A stretch of 64,000 bases of DNA, from NCBI RefSeq assembly GCF_008254045.1, contig NZ_CP042425.1:5766001-5830000 (forward strand), read 5' to 3'. Below are positions 34,991 through 45,201 of the stretch, in pieces; positions within the stretch are counted from its first letter, which is position 1; each line of letters starts with the position of its first letter. The translations under genes and the position numbers were made by a program. The notes below the pieces were generated by a model that worked only from the letters and a program-made list of their open reading frames with translations, was not told the DNA's origin and did no database searches. The DNA comes from Limnoglobus roseus (GTDB lineage: Bacteria > Planctomycetota > Planctomycetia > Gemmatales > Gemmataceae).

Positions 34991-36892
34991 ATGCCCGCAG
35001 AAACCAAAGCTCCGACTCTGGTCGATTGGGTGGTGATTGCGCTCAGCCCGGCCCTCGTGATGCTGATGGTCGGCAGCCTCGTCTTCTTCCTCGTCGAGGT
35101 GCTGTATGCCGGGCAGTACAGCGACCGACTGCTCTACACGCTGTTCTTCTTCGTCATCGGGGCGGTGCTGATCGCCCGCATCAGCATCGAGCAGGGTTCG
35201 ATGAAGGCCCGCATGTACGGCCTCGGTCTTGGCCTCGCGACGTTCATCGCCTTACAGACGTTCGTGTCGTATCCGAAGGGAACGCAGTTTATCTCCCCGG
35301 TCATCAACCTCTTCCTCATCGCCATCGTCTGGTGGTCGGCGAACAAGTTGACCTGGGACTGCACCCACCTGGACGAAGACCGCAAGTCCAGCGGTCGCGG
35401 CATTCTCGTGGCCGCTGGGTTGGACGGACCGACTCCGACGAACGCCGCCGAGTCGCGGGCCAGGGAGAAGCAGGGCGAGACGGACGGAGATGACGAGGCG
35501 GACGTCAAGGCGGAGGCCAAGAAGCGGAAGAAAGACCCCGTCGGCGTCCTCGGTTGGATGGCCCGGTGGGACCGCTTCCGCGAAACCCAGCGGAAGAAGC
35601 CGCACACGCCGGGGACGTGGATCGTCTACTTCTCGCTCGCCGCGTTCCCGCTCTTCGGCCTCGGGCAATCGCTCATCCCAGCCGACGACGTCGCGAGACG
35701 GCGGGCGACCTTCCTGCAAATGGCCGTGTACGTCGGCAGTGGCCTGATGCTCCTCGTCACGACGAGCCTTCTCGGCCTGCGAAAGTACCTCCGCGAGCGC
35801 AACGCGAACATTCCACCCGCGATGACGATGGGCTGGCTCGGCCTGGGGGCGGCACTGATCGCGATGTTCCTCGTGGTCGGGGCGGTACTGCCGCGGCCGC
35901 ACTCGGAGACGCCGCTCATCAACTTGCCGCGGGCCGGGAAAGACGACCGCGGCGCGTCGAAGTACGCCCAGAAGACCGACGACGGGTCCGCTGGCAAGGG
36001 CGAGGGGAAGGCCGGTCAAAAGCAAGAAGCCGGGGCCGACGCGAAACAGTCGGGCAAGAACGGCGAAAAGGGCGGCAACGCGGGTGAGAAGGGCGACGGT
36101 GGCGGCAAGGGAAAGGACAAAGGTGGCAAGGAGAAGGGCGACGACAAGAACGGCGAACAGCAGAACAACGCGCAAGGCAACAACGCGAAACAGCAGGACA
36201 ATCCCGACAAGCAGGACGGCAAGCCGGGCGATCAGAAGGACAACAAAGCCGAAGGCGATCGCGAGGCGAAGAACGCCGACGGGAAGGCCGAGGACCGCGA
36301 CCGCTCGGACGGCGGGAATGAGTCTTCGTCGGGTGCCGTCTCGAAGGCCATGCAAGCGGTCGGCTCGTTCATCAAGTGGGTCGTCTGGATTGTGATCGCG
36401 GTGCTGGTCGTTGTCGGGCTGTTCGTTTTCTTCCTCAAGTATCTCGCCCCGTTCACGGCCTGGGCACAAGGGCTTCTTGACTGGCTACGCGGGCTGTTCG
36501 CCCGAAAGGAGCGGGTGCGGACGGCGAACAAGCGGCAGGAAGAAGCCGTCGCCGAGGTCGAGGATCGGCCGCCGCCGTTCAGCGAGTTCCCGAACCCGTT
36601 CGACGACGGCAGCGCGAAGCGGATGACACTGACGCAACTCATCGAGTACAGCTTCTCGGCCTTCGAATCGTGGGCCTGGGAACAGGACATGGGCCGGACG
36701 CCGGACGAAACGCCGAACGAATTCGCGGCCCGCATCGGCGGAAAGTACGCCGACTTCGACGAGGACGGCCGGAAGCTGGCGAACCTCTACGTGCGAACAC
36801 TTTACTCGACCCAACCGCTGCCGGCCGTGGAGGCCATCAAGACGCTGCAAGCCTTCTGGCGGAGCGTCGAAAGTGCGGGCGTCGGGGCGTGA
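34991..36892 (+). CDS. membrane protein with C-terminal DUF4129 domain and Lys/Gly/Asn-rich linker
   Basis: The 633-residue protein has about four membrane segments in the first 130 residues and three more between 210 and 305. A very low-complexity stretch follows (about 330-450, rich in Lys, Gly, Asp, Asn and Gln, such as GGKGKDKGGKEKGDDK), then another membrane segment (about 460-485). It ends in a DUF4129-like domain (LTQLIEYSFSAFESWAWEQ, TPNEFAARIG, LANLYVRTLYS). DUF4129 normally ends transglutaminase-like proteins beside MoxR and DUF58 genes; here it has no such partners. The gene converges on the next one with a single base between the stops. Confidence 0.75.
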   Translation: MPAETKAPTLVDWVVIALSPALVMLMVGSLVFFLVEVLYAGQYSDRLLYTLFFFVIGAVLIARISIEQGSMKARMYGLGLGLATFIALQTFVSYPKGTQFISPVINLFLIAIVWWSANKLTWDCTHLDEDRKSSGRGILVAAGLDGPTPTNAAESRAREKQGETDGDDEADVKAEAKKRKKDPVGVLGWMARWDRFRETQRKKPHTPGTWIVYFSLAAFPLFGLGQSLIPADDVARRRATFLQMAVYVGSGLMLLVTTSLLGLRKYLRERNANIPPAMTMGWLGLGAALIAMFLVVGAVLPRPHSETPLINLPRAGKDDRGASKYAQKTDDGSAGKGEGKAGQKQEAGADAKQSGKNGEKGGNAGEKGDGGGKGKDKGGKEKGDDKNGEQQNNAQGNNAKQQDNPDKQDGKPGDQKDNKAEGDREAKNADGKAEDRDRSDGGNESSSGAVSKAMQAVGSFIKWVVWIVIAVLVVVGLFVFFLKYLAPFTAWAQGLLDWLRGLFARKERVRTANKRQEEAVAEVEDRPPPFSEFPNPFDDGSAKRMTLTQLIEYSFSAFESWAWEQDMGRTPDETPNEFAARIGGKYADFDEDGRKLANLYVRTLYSTQPLPAVEAIKTLQAFWRSVESAGVGA

Positions 36893-36893
36893 G

Positions 36894-37676
36894 TTACTTC
36901 TTCCCGACCCACTCCAGCACCACCAACACGGGGCGGTGGTCGGATGCGATCTTTTCCTCGATCACCTTCACTTCCACCACTTTGAACTGCGTTGCCGGAC
37001 GGAATAGGACGAAGTCGATTTGCTGCCGGGGCACGTCGGACGGGATCGTCGGGAACTTCTGGCCGGCGACCGTGGCGACGGTCCACTTTTGGCCGAGCGT
37101 TTGGAGCGGCGGGCTGTCGGGCGGGGCGTTCAAGTCGCCGGCGAGCAGGGCGGGGCCGTTGAGGGCACCGAAGAGTTCGTTGACCTTCGCCGCCTGTTCC
37201 TCGCGGGTGGCGGCGTTGTCGTGCTGGAAGTGGGTGCCGAGGAACGTCAGTGGCGGCAGTCCGCCGCCGAGTTCGACATGGGTTTCCAGGACGATTCGCG
37301 TCTCTTGGCCCTTCTTGGCGGGCAGCGTGTGAACTTTCATGCCAGTCAACTCCGAGCGCGACAGGATCGCCTGCCCGTACTCGCCGCCTTGTAGGTCGAT
37401 GGCCTTCCCGAAGGCGACTTTCAGCTTCGTGAGTTTGCCGAGTTCGGCGGCCTGATCGACTTTCTTCGTGCGCGTCGTGTTACGGTCCACTTCCTGAAGG
37501 GCGACCACGTCCGGCTTCACGTCGGTGATGACTTTCGCGATCCGCTCCAAGTCGAGCTTACCGTCGGTCCCTTCGCAGTGATGCAGGTTGTAGGTCAGCA
37601 CGCGGACCGTCTTCCCTTCCGGGGCGGCGGTCGGCGTGCTGGCGAGATTGGCGAAGAGCAGTGCAGTGACGAACAT
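36894..37676 (-). CDS. secreted endonuclease/exonuclease/phosphatase family protein
   Basis: The 260-residue product has a short signal peptide (about 1-18) and the full set of EEP motifs: VLTYNLHHC, VVALQEVDRNT (metal-binding Glu), LGTHFQH, LLAGDLNAPP, QIDFVLF and ASDHRPV (catalytic Asp-His). Such enzymes cut phosphodiester bonds in nucleic acids, sphingomyelin or inositol phosphates; export argues for an extracellular or periplasmic substrate. The stop codon lies one base from that of the opposing gene. A VWA-domain gene lies just upstream. Confidence 0.85.
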   Translation of the reverse strand: MFVTALLFANLASTPTAAPEGKTVRVLTYNLHHCEGTDGKLDLERIAKVITDVKPDVVALQEVDRNTTRTKKVDQAAELGKLTKLKVAFGKAIDLQGGEYGQAILSRSELTGMKVHTLPAKKGQETRIVLETHVELGGGLPPLTFLGTHFQHDNAATREEQAAKVNELFGALNGPALLAGDLNAPPDSPPLQTLGQKWTVATVAGQKFPTIPSDVPRQQIDFVLFRPATQFKVVEVKVIEEKIASDHRPVLVVLEWVGKK

Positions 37677-37695
37677 CGAGAACCTTCTTTCGCGG

Positions 37696-38346
37696 TTACT
37701 TGCTACCCTTCTTGCCTTCCATGTCTTCGATCTCGGTCGTCGTGAAGGCGTTGTCGATCGGCTGGCTCGACTTCGCCTGCGTCCGCATCCGTCCGACCTG
37801 GGCCGACGCCGAGGCGTAGGCCACCCGGGCGGTCGCGGCCGTGAAGTTGGCCGTGCCGCTCATGGGAATGCCCATCGCCCCGGCCTCACCAAACGAGTCC
37901 TGGTTTGCCCCGAGGTAGGTGAACTGCCACTTGTACACGTCTGTCTGGTGCGAAATCATCTCTTGCACCTTCGCCTTCGTGTACTCGCGGCTGGCGTTTT
38001 CCTGGCCGTCGGTCGTAATCACGAACACTACCAGGGCCGGCCGATCCGCCTCGGGGGTCTTCGCCAACCGCTCGCCCGTCTCGACGATGGCCCGCCCGAC
38101 GGCGTCGAGGAGGGCCGTGTTGCCGCGCGGCACGAGGCGGCAATACGGCACGGTGCGAATCGGGATTGCCTTGTGAACGAACTCGTACTCGTGATCGAAC
38201 TGCACGAGGGTGAACGTCGCCTCGCCCGGCAATTTCTTCTGATCTTCCACGAAGCGATTCAGCCCGCCCTCGGCGTCGGCTTGGCACGCCTGCATCGAAC
38301 CGCTGCGGTCCATGACCACGGTGATGTCCGTCAAATCTTGCCGCAT
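37696..38346 (-). CDS. von Willebrand factor A domain protein
   Basis: The 216-residue product is essentially one VWA domain. The metal-ion site DRSGSM (residues about 13-18), the threonine in GNTALLDAV and the aspartate in VITTDGQEN complete the MIDAS. It lacks a signal peptide and so is likely cytoplasmic. CAGGAGG before ATG 38346 fixes the start; the longer frame is not supported. VWA proteins of this size usually bind partners, often with MoxR ATPases, but none is adjacent. The last 40 residues are Ala/Thr rich and polar. It ends 19 bases before the EEP gene. Confidence 0.85.
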   Translation of the reverse strand: MRQDLTDITVVMDRSGSMQACQADAEGGLNRFVEDQKKLPGEATFTLVQFDHEYEFVHKAIPIRTVPYCRLVPRGNTALLDAVGRAIVETGERLAKTPEADRPALVVFVITTDGQENASREYTKAKVQEMISHQTDVYKWQFTYLGANQDSFGEAGAMGIPMSGTANFTAATARVAYASASAQVGRMRTQAKSSQPIDNAFTTTEIEDMEGKKGSK

Positions 38347-38488
38347 CGAACCGCCTCCTGGAAGGTGAAGCCTCGCAACCTGACTTGATTGTACGACAAC
38401 TCGCCGGGCCGCGGGGGTTGCTTCCGGCGGGGCGACTTTTACCATGCTTGCATCCCTCTCGTTCCCACCGACTCACACCGAGTTCTCA

Positions 38489-39964
38489 ATGTTCCGACTC
38501 TTTGTCATCACCACGACTCTGTTGGCTGCGTCATCGGCCGCGGCCCAAGAACCGCCGAAGGCCGCCGACCGCAAGGACGCGCTCACCCGCACGAAACACA
38601 CCGTTACCATCGGCGGCAAGCTCATCGAGTACGAGGCCACGGCCGGCCGGATGCAACTGAAGGACGACGAGGGGAAGGCGACGGCGAACATCTTTTACAT
38701 CGCCTACACCAAGTCGAAGGAAGACGCGAAGAAGCGGCCGCTGACGTTCTGCTTCAACGGCGGGCCGGGGTCGTCGTCCGTGTGGTTACACCTCGGCACA
38801 TTCGGCCCGCGGCGGGTGACGTTATCCGACGAAGGCGAAGCCTTGCCCCCGCCCGCAAAGTTGGTTGAGAACGAGGAGTCACTACTCGACCTGACCGACC
38901 TCGTGTTCATCGACCCGGTGAGTACCGGCTTCAGCCGGGCGGCCGACGAGAAGAACGCCAAGCAGTTCCACGGCGTCCAAGAAGACGTGCAAAGCGTCGG
39001 CGAGTTCATCCGCCTCTACACGACGCAGAACGACCGCTGGCCGTCGCCCAAGTACGTCGCCGGCGAAAGCTACGGCACGACGCGGGCCGCGGGGTTGTCC
39101 AATCACCTGCAAGGCCGCCTCGGGATGCGGCTAAACGGCGTCCTGCTCATCTCGGCTGTGCTGAACTTTGGCACGATCCGCTTCGACGAGGGGAACGATC
39201 TGCCGTTCATCCTGTACCTGCCGAGCTACGCCGCGACGGCGTGGTATCACAAGAAGCTGAGCGCCGAACAGCAGGCCGACCTGCCGAAGACGCTGGCCGA
39301 GGCCGAGAAGTTCGCCGCCGGCGAGTACACCCTCGCGCTCCAGAAGGGATTGGACCTGTCGGAGAGCGAACGAGACGACGTTGCGGTGAAGATCGCCCAC
39401 TTCACCGGACTGTCGAAGGCGTTCGTCCTTCGTGCGGACCTTCGCGTGGAGGGGCAGCGGTTTATGCGCGAACTGTTGCGAGATCAAGGCCGAATCACCG
39501 GTCGCTACGACAGCCGGATACTCGGCAAAGACTTCAACGACGCCGCGGAACGCCCGGACTACGACCCGAGCTATGCGTCCGTGCAGGGGACGTTCACCGA
39601 GTCGTTCAACGCCTACCTCCGCGGTGAATTGAAGTACGAGAGCGATATGCCCTACGAGATTCTCACCGGCCGCGTGCAGCCGTGGAACTACGGGACCGCG
39701 ACGAACCGCTACCTGAACGTCGCCCCGTCGCTGAAGACAGCGATGGCCCAAAACGCCGACCTGCGGGTCTTCGTGGCGAACGGGTACTACGACCTCGCCA
39801 CGCCGTACTTCGCGACGCAGTACACCGTCAACCACCTCGGTGGCGATCGCAAACTCCGCGACCGCGTGACGATGGCCTACTACGAGGCTGGGCACATGAT
39901 GTACGCCCACAAGCCGTCGCGGTTGAAGTTGAAGAAGGACATCGCCGCCTTCTACCAGCCATAG
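38489..39964 (+). CDS. secreted S10-family serine carboxypeptidase
   Basis: The 491-residue exported protein has a signal peptide (about 1-20) and the S10 catalytic set: GESYG with Ser194, Asp435 in GYYDLATPY and His469 in GHMMYAH. The oxyanion stretch FCFNGGPGSSS is very clear. These enzymes remove single residues from peptide C-termini, often at acid pH. ATG 38489 begins the signal sequence, whereas the longer frame places Pro-rich residues in front. The GH16 gene begins 37 bases downstream on the same strand, so both may be expressed together for nutrient breakdown outside the cytoplasm. Confidence 0.9.
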   Translation: MFRLFVITTTLLAASSAAAQEPPKAADRKDALTRTKHTVTIGGKLIEYEATAGRMQLKDDEGKATANIFYIAYTKSKEDAKKRPLTFCFNGGPGSSSVWLHLGTFGPRRVTLSDEGEALPPPAKLVENEESLLDLTDLVFIDPVSTGFSRAADEKNAKQFHGVQEDVQSVGEFIRLYTTQNDRWPSPKYVAGESYGTTRAAGLSNHLQGRLGMRLNGVLLISAVLNFGTIRFDEGNDLPFILYLPSYAATAWYHKKLSAEQQADLPKTLAEAEKFAAGEYTLALQKGLDLSESERDDVAVKIAHFTGLSKAFVLRADLRVEGQRFMRELLRDQGRITGRYDSRILGKDFNDAAERPDYDPSYASVQGTFTESFNAYLRGELKYESDMPYEILTGRVQPWNYGTATNRYLNVAPSLKTAMAQNADLRVFVANGYYDLATPYFATQYTVNHLGGDRKLRDRVTMAYYEAGHMMYAHKPSRLKLKKDIAAFYQP

Positions 39965-40001
39965 ACTGAGTGTGACAAACCAACACCCGGAGGCCCCTCC
40001 C

Positions 40002-40973
40002 ATGACGAGCCGCTGTTGTTTGGCCGTGATCCCCCTGATCGCCCTGGCGGTCGCCCTTTGGCCGACGCGCTCTCCGCGGGCGGCCGACACGGCGGCCGAG
40101 TGGAAGATGGTCTGGAGTGACGAGTTCGCAGGCACCGAGATCGACAAGGCGAAGTGGGACTACGACACCGGCAACGGCTTCTTCGACTACGGCACTAACA
40201 CCTGGATCGGCGGGTGGGGCAACAGTGAGTTACAGTACTACACGAAGGAGGCCGACAACGCCTTCGTGAAGGACGGGATGTTGCACATCAAGGCGATCAA
40301 GGAATCGTACCTCGGCTGTGGTTACACGTCGGCCCGGCTGAAGACGCGGAAGAAGGACGGCGGCGAACTCTTCAACAAACTTTACGGCAAGTTCGAGTTC
40401 CGGGCGAAACTTCCGACCGGCAAGGGCGTCTGGCCGGCCATCTGGATGCTGCCGCAGAAGGAGACCTACGGCACGTGGCCTTCCTCCGGCGAGATCGACA
40501 TCATGGAAGCCCGCGGGCAGGAGCCGACGAAAGTCCTCAGCACCCTCCACTTCGGCTCGAAGTGGCCGGCCAACACGCACATCCCCAAGGACTACGTGCT
40601 GCCGAAGGGGGGCACGATCGCGGACTTCCACACGTACACGATGGAGTGGGAGCCGGGTGAGATGCGCTTCTTCGTGGACGATCTCCCGTCGGCAACGCAC
40701 TCGTTTTGGTGGAGCAGCGGCAAGACCGACGGCACAAAGGGGGCGAACCCGACGCAAGAATCCGACCTGAACCCATGGCCGGCCCCGTTCGACCACCCGT
40801 TCTACATCGTGCTGAACGTGGCCGTCGGCGGCAAGTTCCTCGGCAACCCGGACAAGAACACGGTCTTCCCGGCCGAGATGGTGGTCGATTACGTCCGCGT
40901 CTACGACAAGGTCGGCGGCCCCGGCCGGGCAAAGCCGCGCGGCGAGGGCAAACTGCCGTTCGGCAAGCCGTGA
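40002..40973 (+). CDS. secreted family 16 glycoside hydrolase
   Basis: The 323-residue protein has a signal peptide (about 1-28) and a GH16 domain. The active-site motif GEIDIMEARG places the nucleophile at Glu164 and the acid/base at Glu169. WPAIWMLP, YGKFEFRAKLPTG and FYIVLNVAVGG are further family signatures. GH16 enzymes of this type cut beta-1,3 or mixed beta-glucans (laminarinase-like), though agarases and carrageenases share the fold. GGAGG nine bases before ATG 40002 decides the start. A basic Gly/Pro-rich tail closes it. Confidence 0.9.
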   Translation: MTSRCCLAVIPLIALAVALWPTRSPRAADTAAEWKMVWSDEFAGTEIDKAKWDYDTGNGFFDYGTNTWIGGWGNSELQYYTKEADNAFVKDGMLHIKAIKESYLGCGYTSARLKTRKKDGGELFNKLYGKFEFRAKLPTGKGVWPAIWMLPQKETYGTWPSSGEIDIMEARGQEPTKVLSTLHFGSKWPANTHIPKDYVLPKGGTIADFHTYTMEWEPGEMRFFVDDLPSATHSFWWSSGKTDGTKGANPTQESDLNPWPAPFDHPFYIVLNVAVGGKFLGNPDKNTVFPAEMVVDYVRVYDKVGGPGRAKPRGEGKLPFGKP

Positions 40974-40978
40974 TTGCG

Positions 40979-42352
40979 TTACGCCTCGGTCTTCACGGGG
41001 CCGAGGCACGATGCGAGCCACGCGAGGCGGAGGCTGAGGTCGGCGAGGATCGCGCCTGACACTTCGCGGAAGCGCGGCTCAGGGTCGGCGGCGCAGGCTT
41101 CAGCGAGTTCTTCGGGGCGGATGTTGTGCTGAATGAACACGTCGAGAAGGCGGCCGCGGAGGATGTGCCAGGGTTGCGTGCCGATTCCGGGAACCCGACG
41201 GGCGTACCCGCGGAGGACGTCTGCCGAGAAGGTATGTTCGGAATCCGGAACGTAGCGACCGAGCAACCCGACGGCGAGAATTCCGAGGTTCGGGCCGCGA
41301 TCCGCAAAGAGGTCGTCCAGGCAGCCCAGACAACGAAGCGGCTGCGCCGCCAAGGGTTTCAGCCCCTCGACGATATCGGACCGCAATACCGGCCCGTGCG
41401 TCGCCCAGACGGTCCCGAGTAAGCGGATAAACTCTTCCAGCAGTGGCCCCTGAACGGCCGACCCTTCACCACCCCAATAGAGGGTTTGATCGACGCGGTC
41501 GAAGTAATAGCTGTGGTGCAGTTCCAGGTGTTTTAGCGATTGCAATTCGTCCTGGCAGAACGAGACGATCAGATTCGGCTGGTTCCACGCCGCCCAATCC
41601 ATCGCCGCCACGAGTAGGCCCAACCACGCCGCGTCATTTTCGAGGCCGACGTGCTTCTTGAGTTGCTTCAAGTCGAACTCGATGAGCGAATAGCGTCCCA
41701 ATCGTCCGGCCGCCGCCAACCGCAGTTGGGCCACTTCGAGCAACTGCGGCCACTCGGCGTCGGCGTTCAGCAACTCGACGTAAGGATCGGCGAGGGCGAT
41801 CTGCGCGTCGGCCTCCAGTTCGCGGCGGTACAACTCCACGGCGGGGCGGTCGAGTTTCGATTGCGTGAGCGCGCCGAACAGCCAGTCGTGCCGGGTCCGC
41901 TTCATGTCCAATTTGGGATCGACGGCCAGCAGCCAGTACAGTCGAAGGGCCACGTCCGCCGAGTCGTTCTCGTTGAGAGACAGTGACACCAGCCCGCGAT
42001 AGGCTTCGTCCAACTGCCCGGCCGTGGCCGTCGCCCAGAACTTGTCGGCCGCACTCGGCTGGACATCCACTACCGGCGTGGACCAGCGGGGGAGGGCGGC
42101 GTCGGCCTTGTCGTCTTCCGTCGGCACTTCGCGAGGGGCGGAACGAAACCAGCCCGCCTGTTGCTGACAAGTTTCGTAAGCCTCGCGAATCTTGCAGAAC
42201 TGTTCCGGGTGGTGTTCCGGCTTGAACCGCCGGATGAGTTGCGTGTACGCGCGGCGGATGGTGATGTCTTCCGCGCCGCGCTCGACGCCGAGGAGGGCGA
42301 ACGGGTCCTTCGGCCACTCACGGGGATCGTCCGGCAGGTCGGGCGGCGTCAT
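40979..42352 (-). CDS. J-domain-like protein with degenerate HPD
   Basis: The 457-residue product begins with a J-domain-like helical pair (DPFALLGVERGAEDITIRRAYTQLIRRFKPE, split here, then FCKIREAYETC at about 52-62). Where a true J domain has HPD it has KPE (44-46), so it may not stimulate ATP hydrolysis by Hsp70 in the usual way. The remaining 390 residues are all-helical and resemble solenoid repeats, without a zinc finger or DnaJ C-terminal domain. It is the last gene of an operon headed by an Hsp70 gene, so it is probably a specialised partner. Cytoplasmic. Confidence 0.75.
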   Translation of the reverse strand: MTPPDLPDDPREWPKDPFALLGVERGAEDITIRRAYTQLIRRFKPEHHPEQFCKIREAYETCQQQAGWFRSAPREVPTEDDKADAALPRWSTPVVDVQPSAADKFWATATAGQLDEAYRGLVSLSLNENDSADVALRLYWLLAVDPKLDMKRTRHDWLFGALTQSKLDRPAVELYRRELEADAQIALADPYVELLNADAEWPQLLEVAQLRLAAAGRLGRYSLIEFDLKQLKKHVGLENDAAWLGLLVAAMDWAAWNQPNLIVSFCQDELQSLKHLELHHSYYFDRVDQTLYWGGEGSAVQGPLLEEFIRLLGTVWATHGPVLRSDIVEGLKPLAAQPLRCLGCLDDLFADRGPNLGILAVGLLGRYVPDSEHTFSADVLRGYARRVPGIGTQPWHILRGRLLDVFIQHNIRPEELAEACAADPEPRFREVSGAILADLSLRLAWLASCLGPVKTEA

Positions 42353-42395
42353 CGGGCTACCGTAGTGTGGGGGCGGAGCGGATGGTACGGGAGGC

Positions 42396-42806
42396 TTAGG
42401 GCGCCGCGGATGATTTCTGCTTGAGGAGCCGGTCGGCCTTCTCCCGCAAGTCGTTCAACTCTTTGGCCGCCTCTTGTGGCGTCTTATTTCCAGCTTGTGG
42501 AAACCCCGGAATCCGAGAGGTATTGACCGGCGGCGTGTAGGCGGGTCGGTACGTCGGCGGTGGCGTACTGTTCCCGCGACCGCCGAGGGCCACGGCTAGC
42601 CGGCCAATGATGGCCAAGGCCCAAATCCAGTGCCACGAGAATCCCCACCCACTGCCGGAACCTTCGCTGCTGGCGGGTTGCTCGGTAGCTCTCCGCGCGG
42701 CGATTTCCGCCTTCCGCTGCTCCTTCGCCGCGAGTTTGTCCAACTTTTGTTGGCTCAACGGGGGGACGTTCAACGGCGTCGCTTGGGGCAGTAGCAGGTC
42801 TTGCAC
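42396..42806 (-). CDS. small protein with one membrane segment, Hsp70 operon
   Basis: The frame overlaps the end of the gene before. GTG 42806 gives 136 residues; TTG at the stop of the previous gene (TTGA) is an alternative start. It has a charged helical part (LSQQKLDKLAAKEQRKAEIAARR, read in two pieces), one membrane segment (FSWHWIWALAIIGRLAVAL) and a polar tail ending LREKADRLLKQKSSAAP. No domain recognised. Its place suggests it may tether the Hsp70 system to the membrane; that is inference. Confidence 0.6.
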   Translation of the reverse strand: MQDLLLPQATPLNVPPLSQQKLDKLAAKEQRKAEIAARRATEQPASSEGSGSGWGFSWHWIWALAIIGRLAVALGGRGNSTPPPTYRPAYTPPVNTSRIPGFPQAGNKTPQEAAKELNDLREKADRLLKQKSSAAP

Positions 42807-43346
42807 AGGTGCGGGTCGAGGGCGGTCGTGGCGGGATCGTTGTCCCGAAGCCACTTGGCCCGCGCGGCGAGCGTCGGGCCGAATGTCTGTTCCGCCAGCC
42901 ACTCCATCCGCTTGACGGACCGCTCCCGCGGCGGGAGCAGAAAACTCTCCCGGATGAACTGCGCCATCTTGTCCAGCTCCCAGTCTTCGCGGCGGACGAC
43001 GGTCACGTCCAGCCCCGGCTTCAGTCGGGTCAGCGTCTCGCGAACGGCGGGATCGGAGCACCGGCGGTCGAGTACGCCCCACAACTTGGCTCGGTGGGCG
43101 GGGCCGAACTGCCAGAATTTTTCCATCAAGGCTTCGAGGTCTGCCTTCTCGTACCGGCCCGCTTCGAGCTGGCCTTCGATGGACAGCGGCAGTTTGCCGT
43201 GGTTGAGGAGGTTGAGGGCAGCCGTGCCCGATTCCGGCGGCACGAAGTTGTTCGCGGCCAGCTTCTTGAAGAAGGCGGCACGCACCGCCGCCTCGTCGGC
43301 GTCGGCGGGAACGTCCAGGGCCGCGGCCGCTTGCTTGCGGGAGGGG

Positions 43347-43354
<8 letters not shown>
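42770..43354 (-). CDS. J-like helical protein of the Hsp70 operon (194 aa)
   Basis: The start overlaps the Hsp70 stop by eight bases. The N-terminus, AALDVPADADEAAVRAAF then KKLAANNFVPPES, follows the pattern of helices 1 and 2 of a J domain, but the HPD position is lost (NNFVPPE). The rest is helical, and the C-terminus is a Cys cluster (HLCKTCYCPKRRR) that might bind a metal. The gene is embedded in the operon, with overlaps at both ends. I suggest a J-derived regulator of the neighbouring Hsp70; no such family is known to me. Confidence 0.65.
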
Positions 43355-45089
<1,735 letters not shown>

Positions 45090-45201
45090 CGTTCATCCGA
45101 GGATTGAAAGTGGTCCCAATAGCATACCGTCCGAATCCGCCGTTACCAGCATTCGTGGCGGCGACGGCTCACTTCCCGGCGCTGGCCGGGGCCGAGGGCG
45201 T

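Noticed and set aside
35990..36320. Possible DNA repeat array in the DUF4129 gene
   Set aside because: The DNA has no regular period; it encodes a low-complexity Lys/Gly/Asn linker in one uninterrupted frame.
42770..42806. Possible frameshift joining the J-like gene and the following small gene
   Set aside because: Both frames have sensible ends and starts (GTG 42806 or the TTGA overlap), and the Cys-rich end of the first product looks natural. Overlaps are common in this genome.
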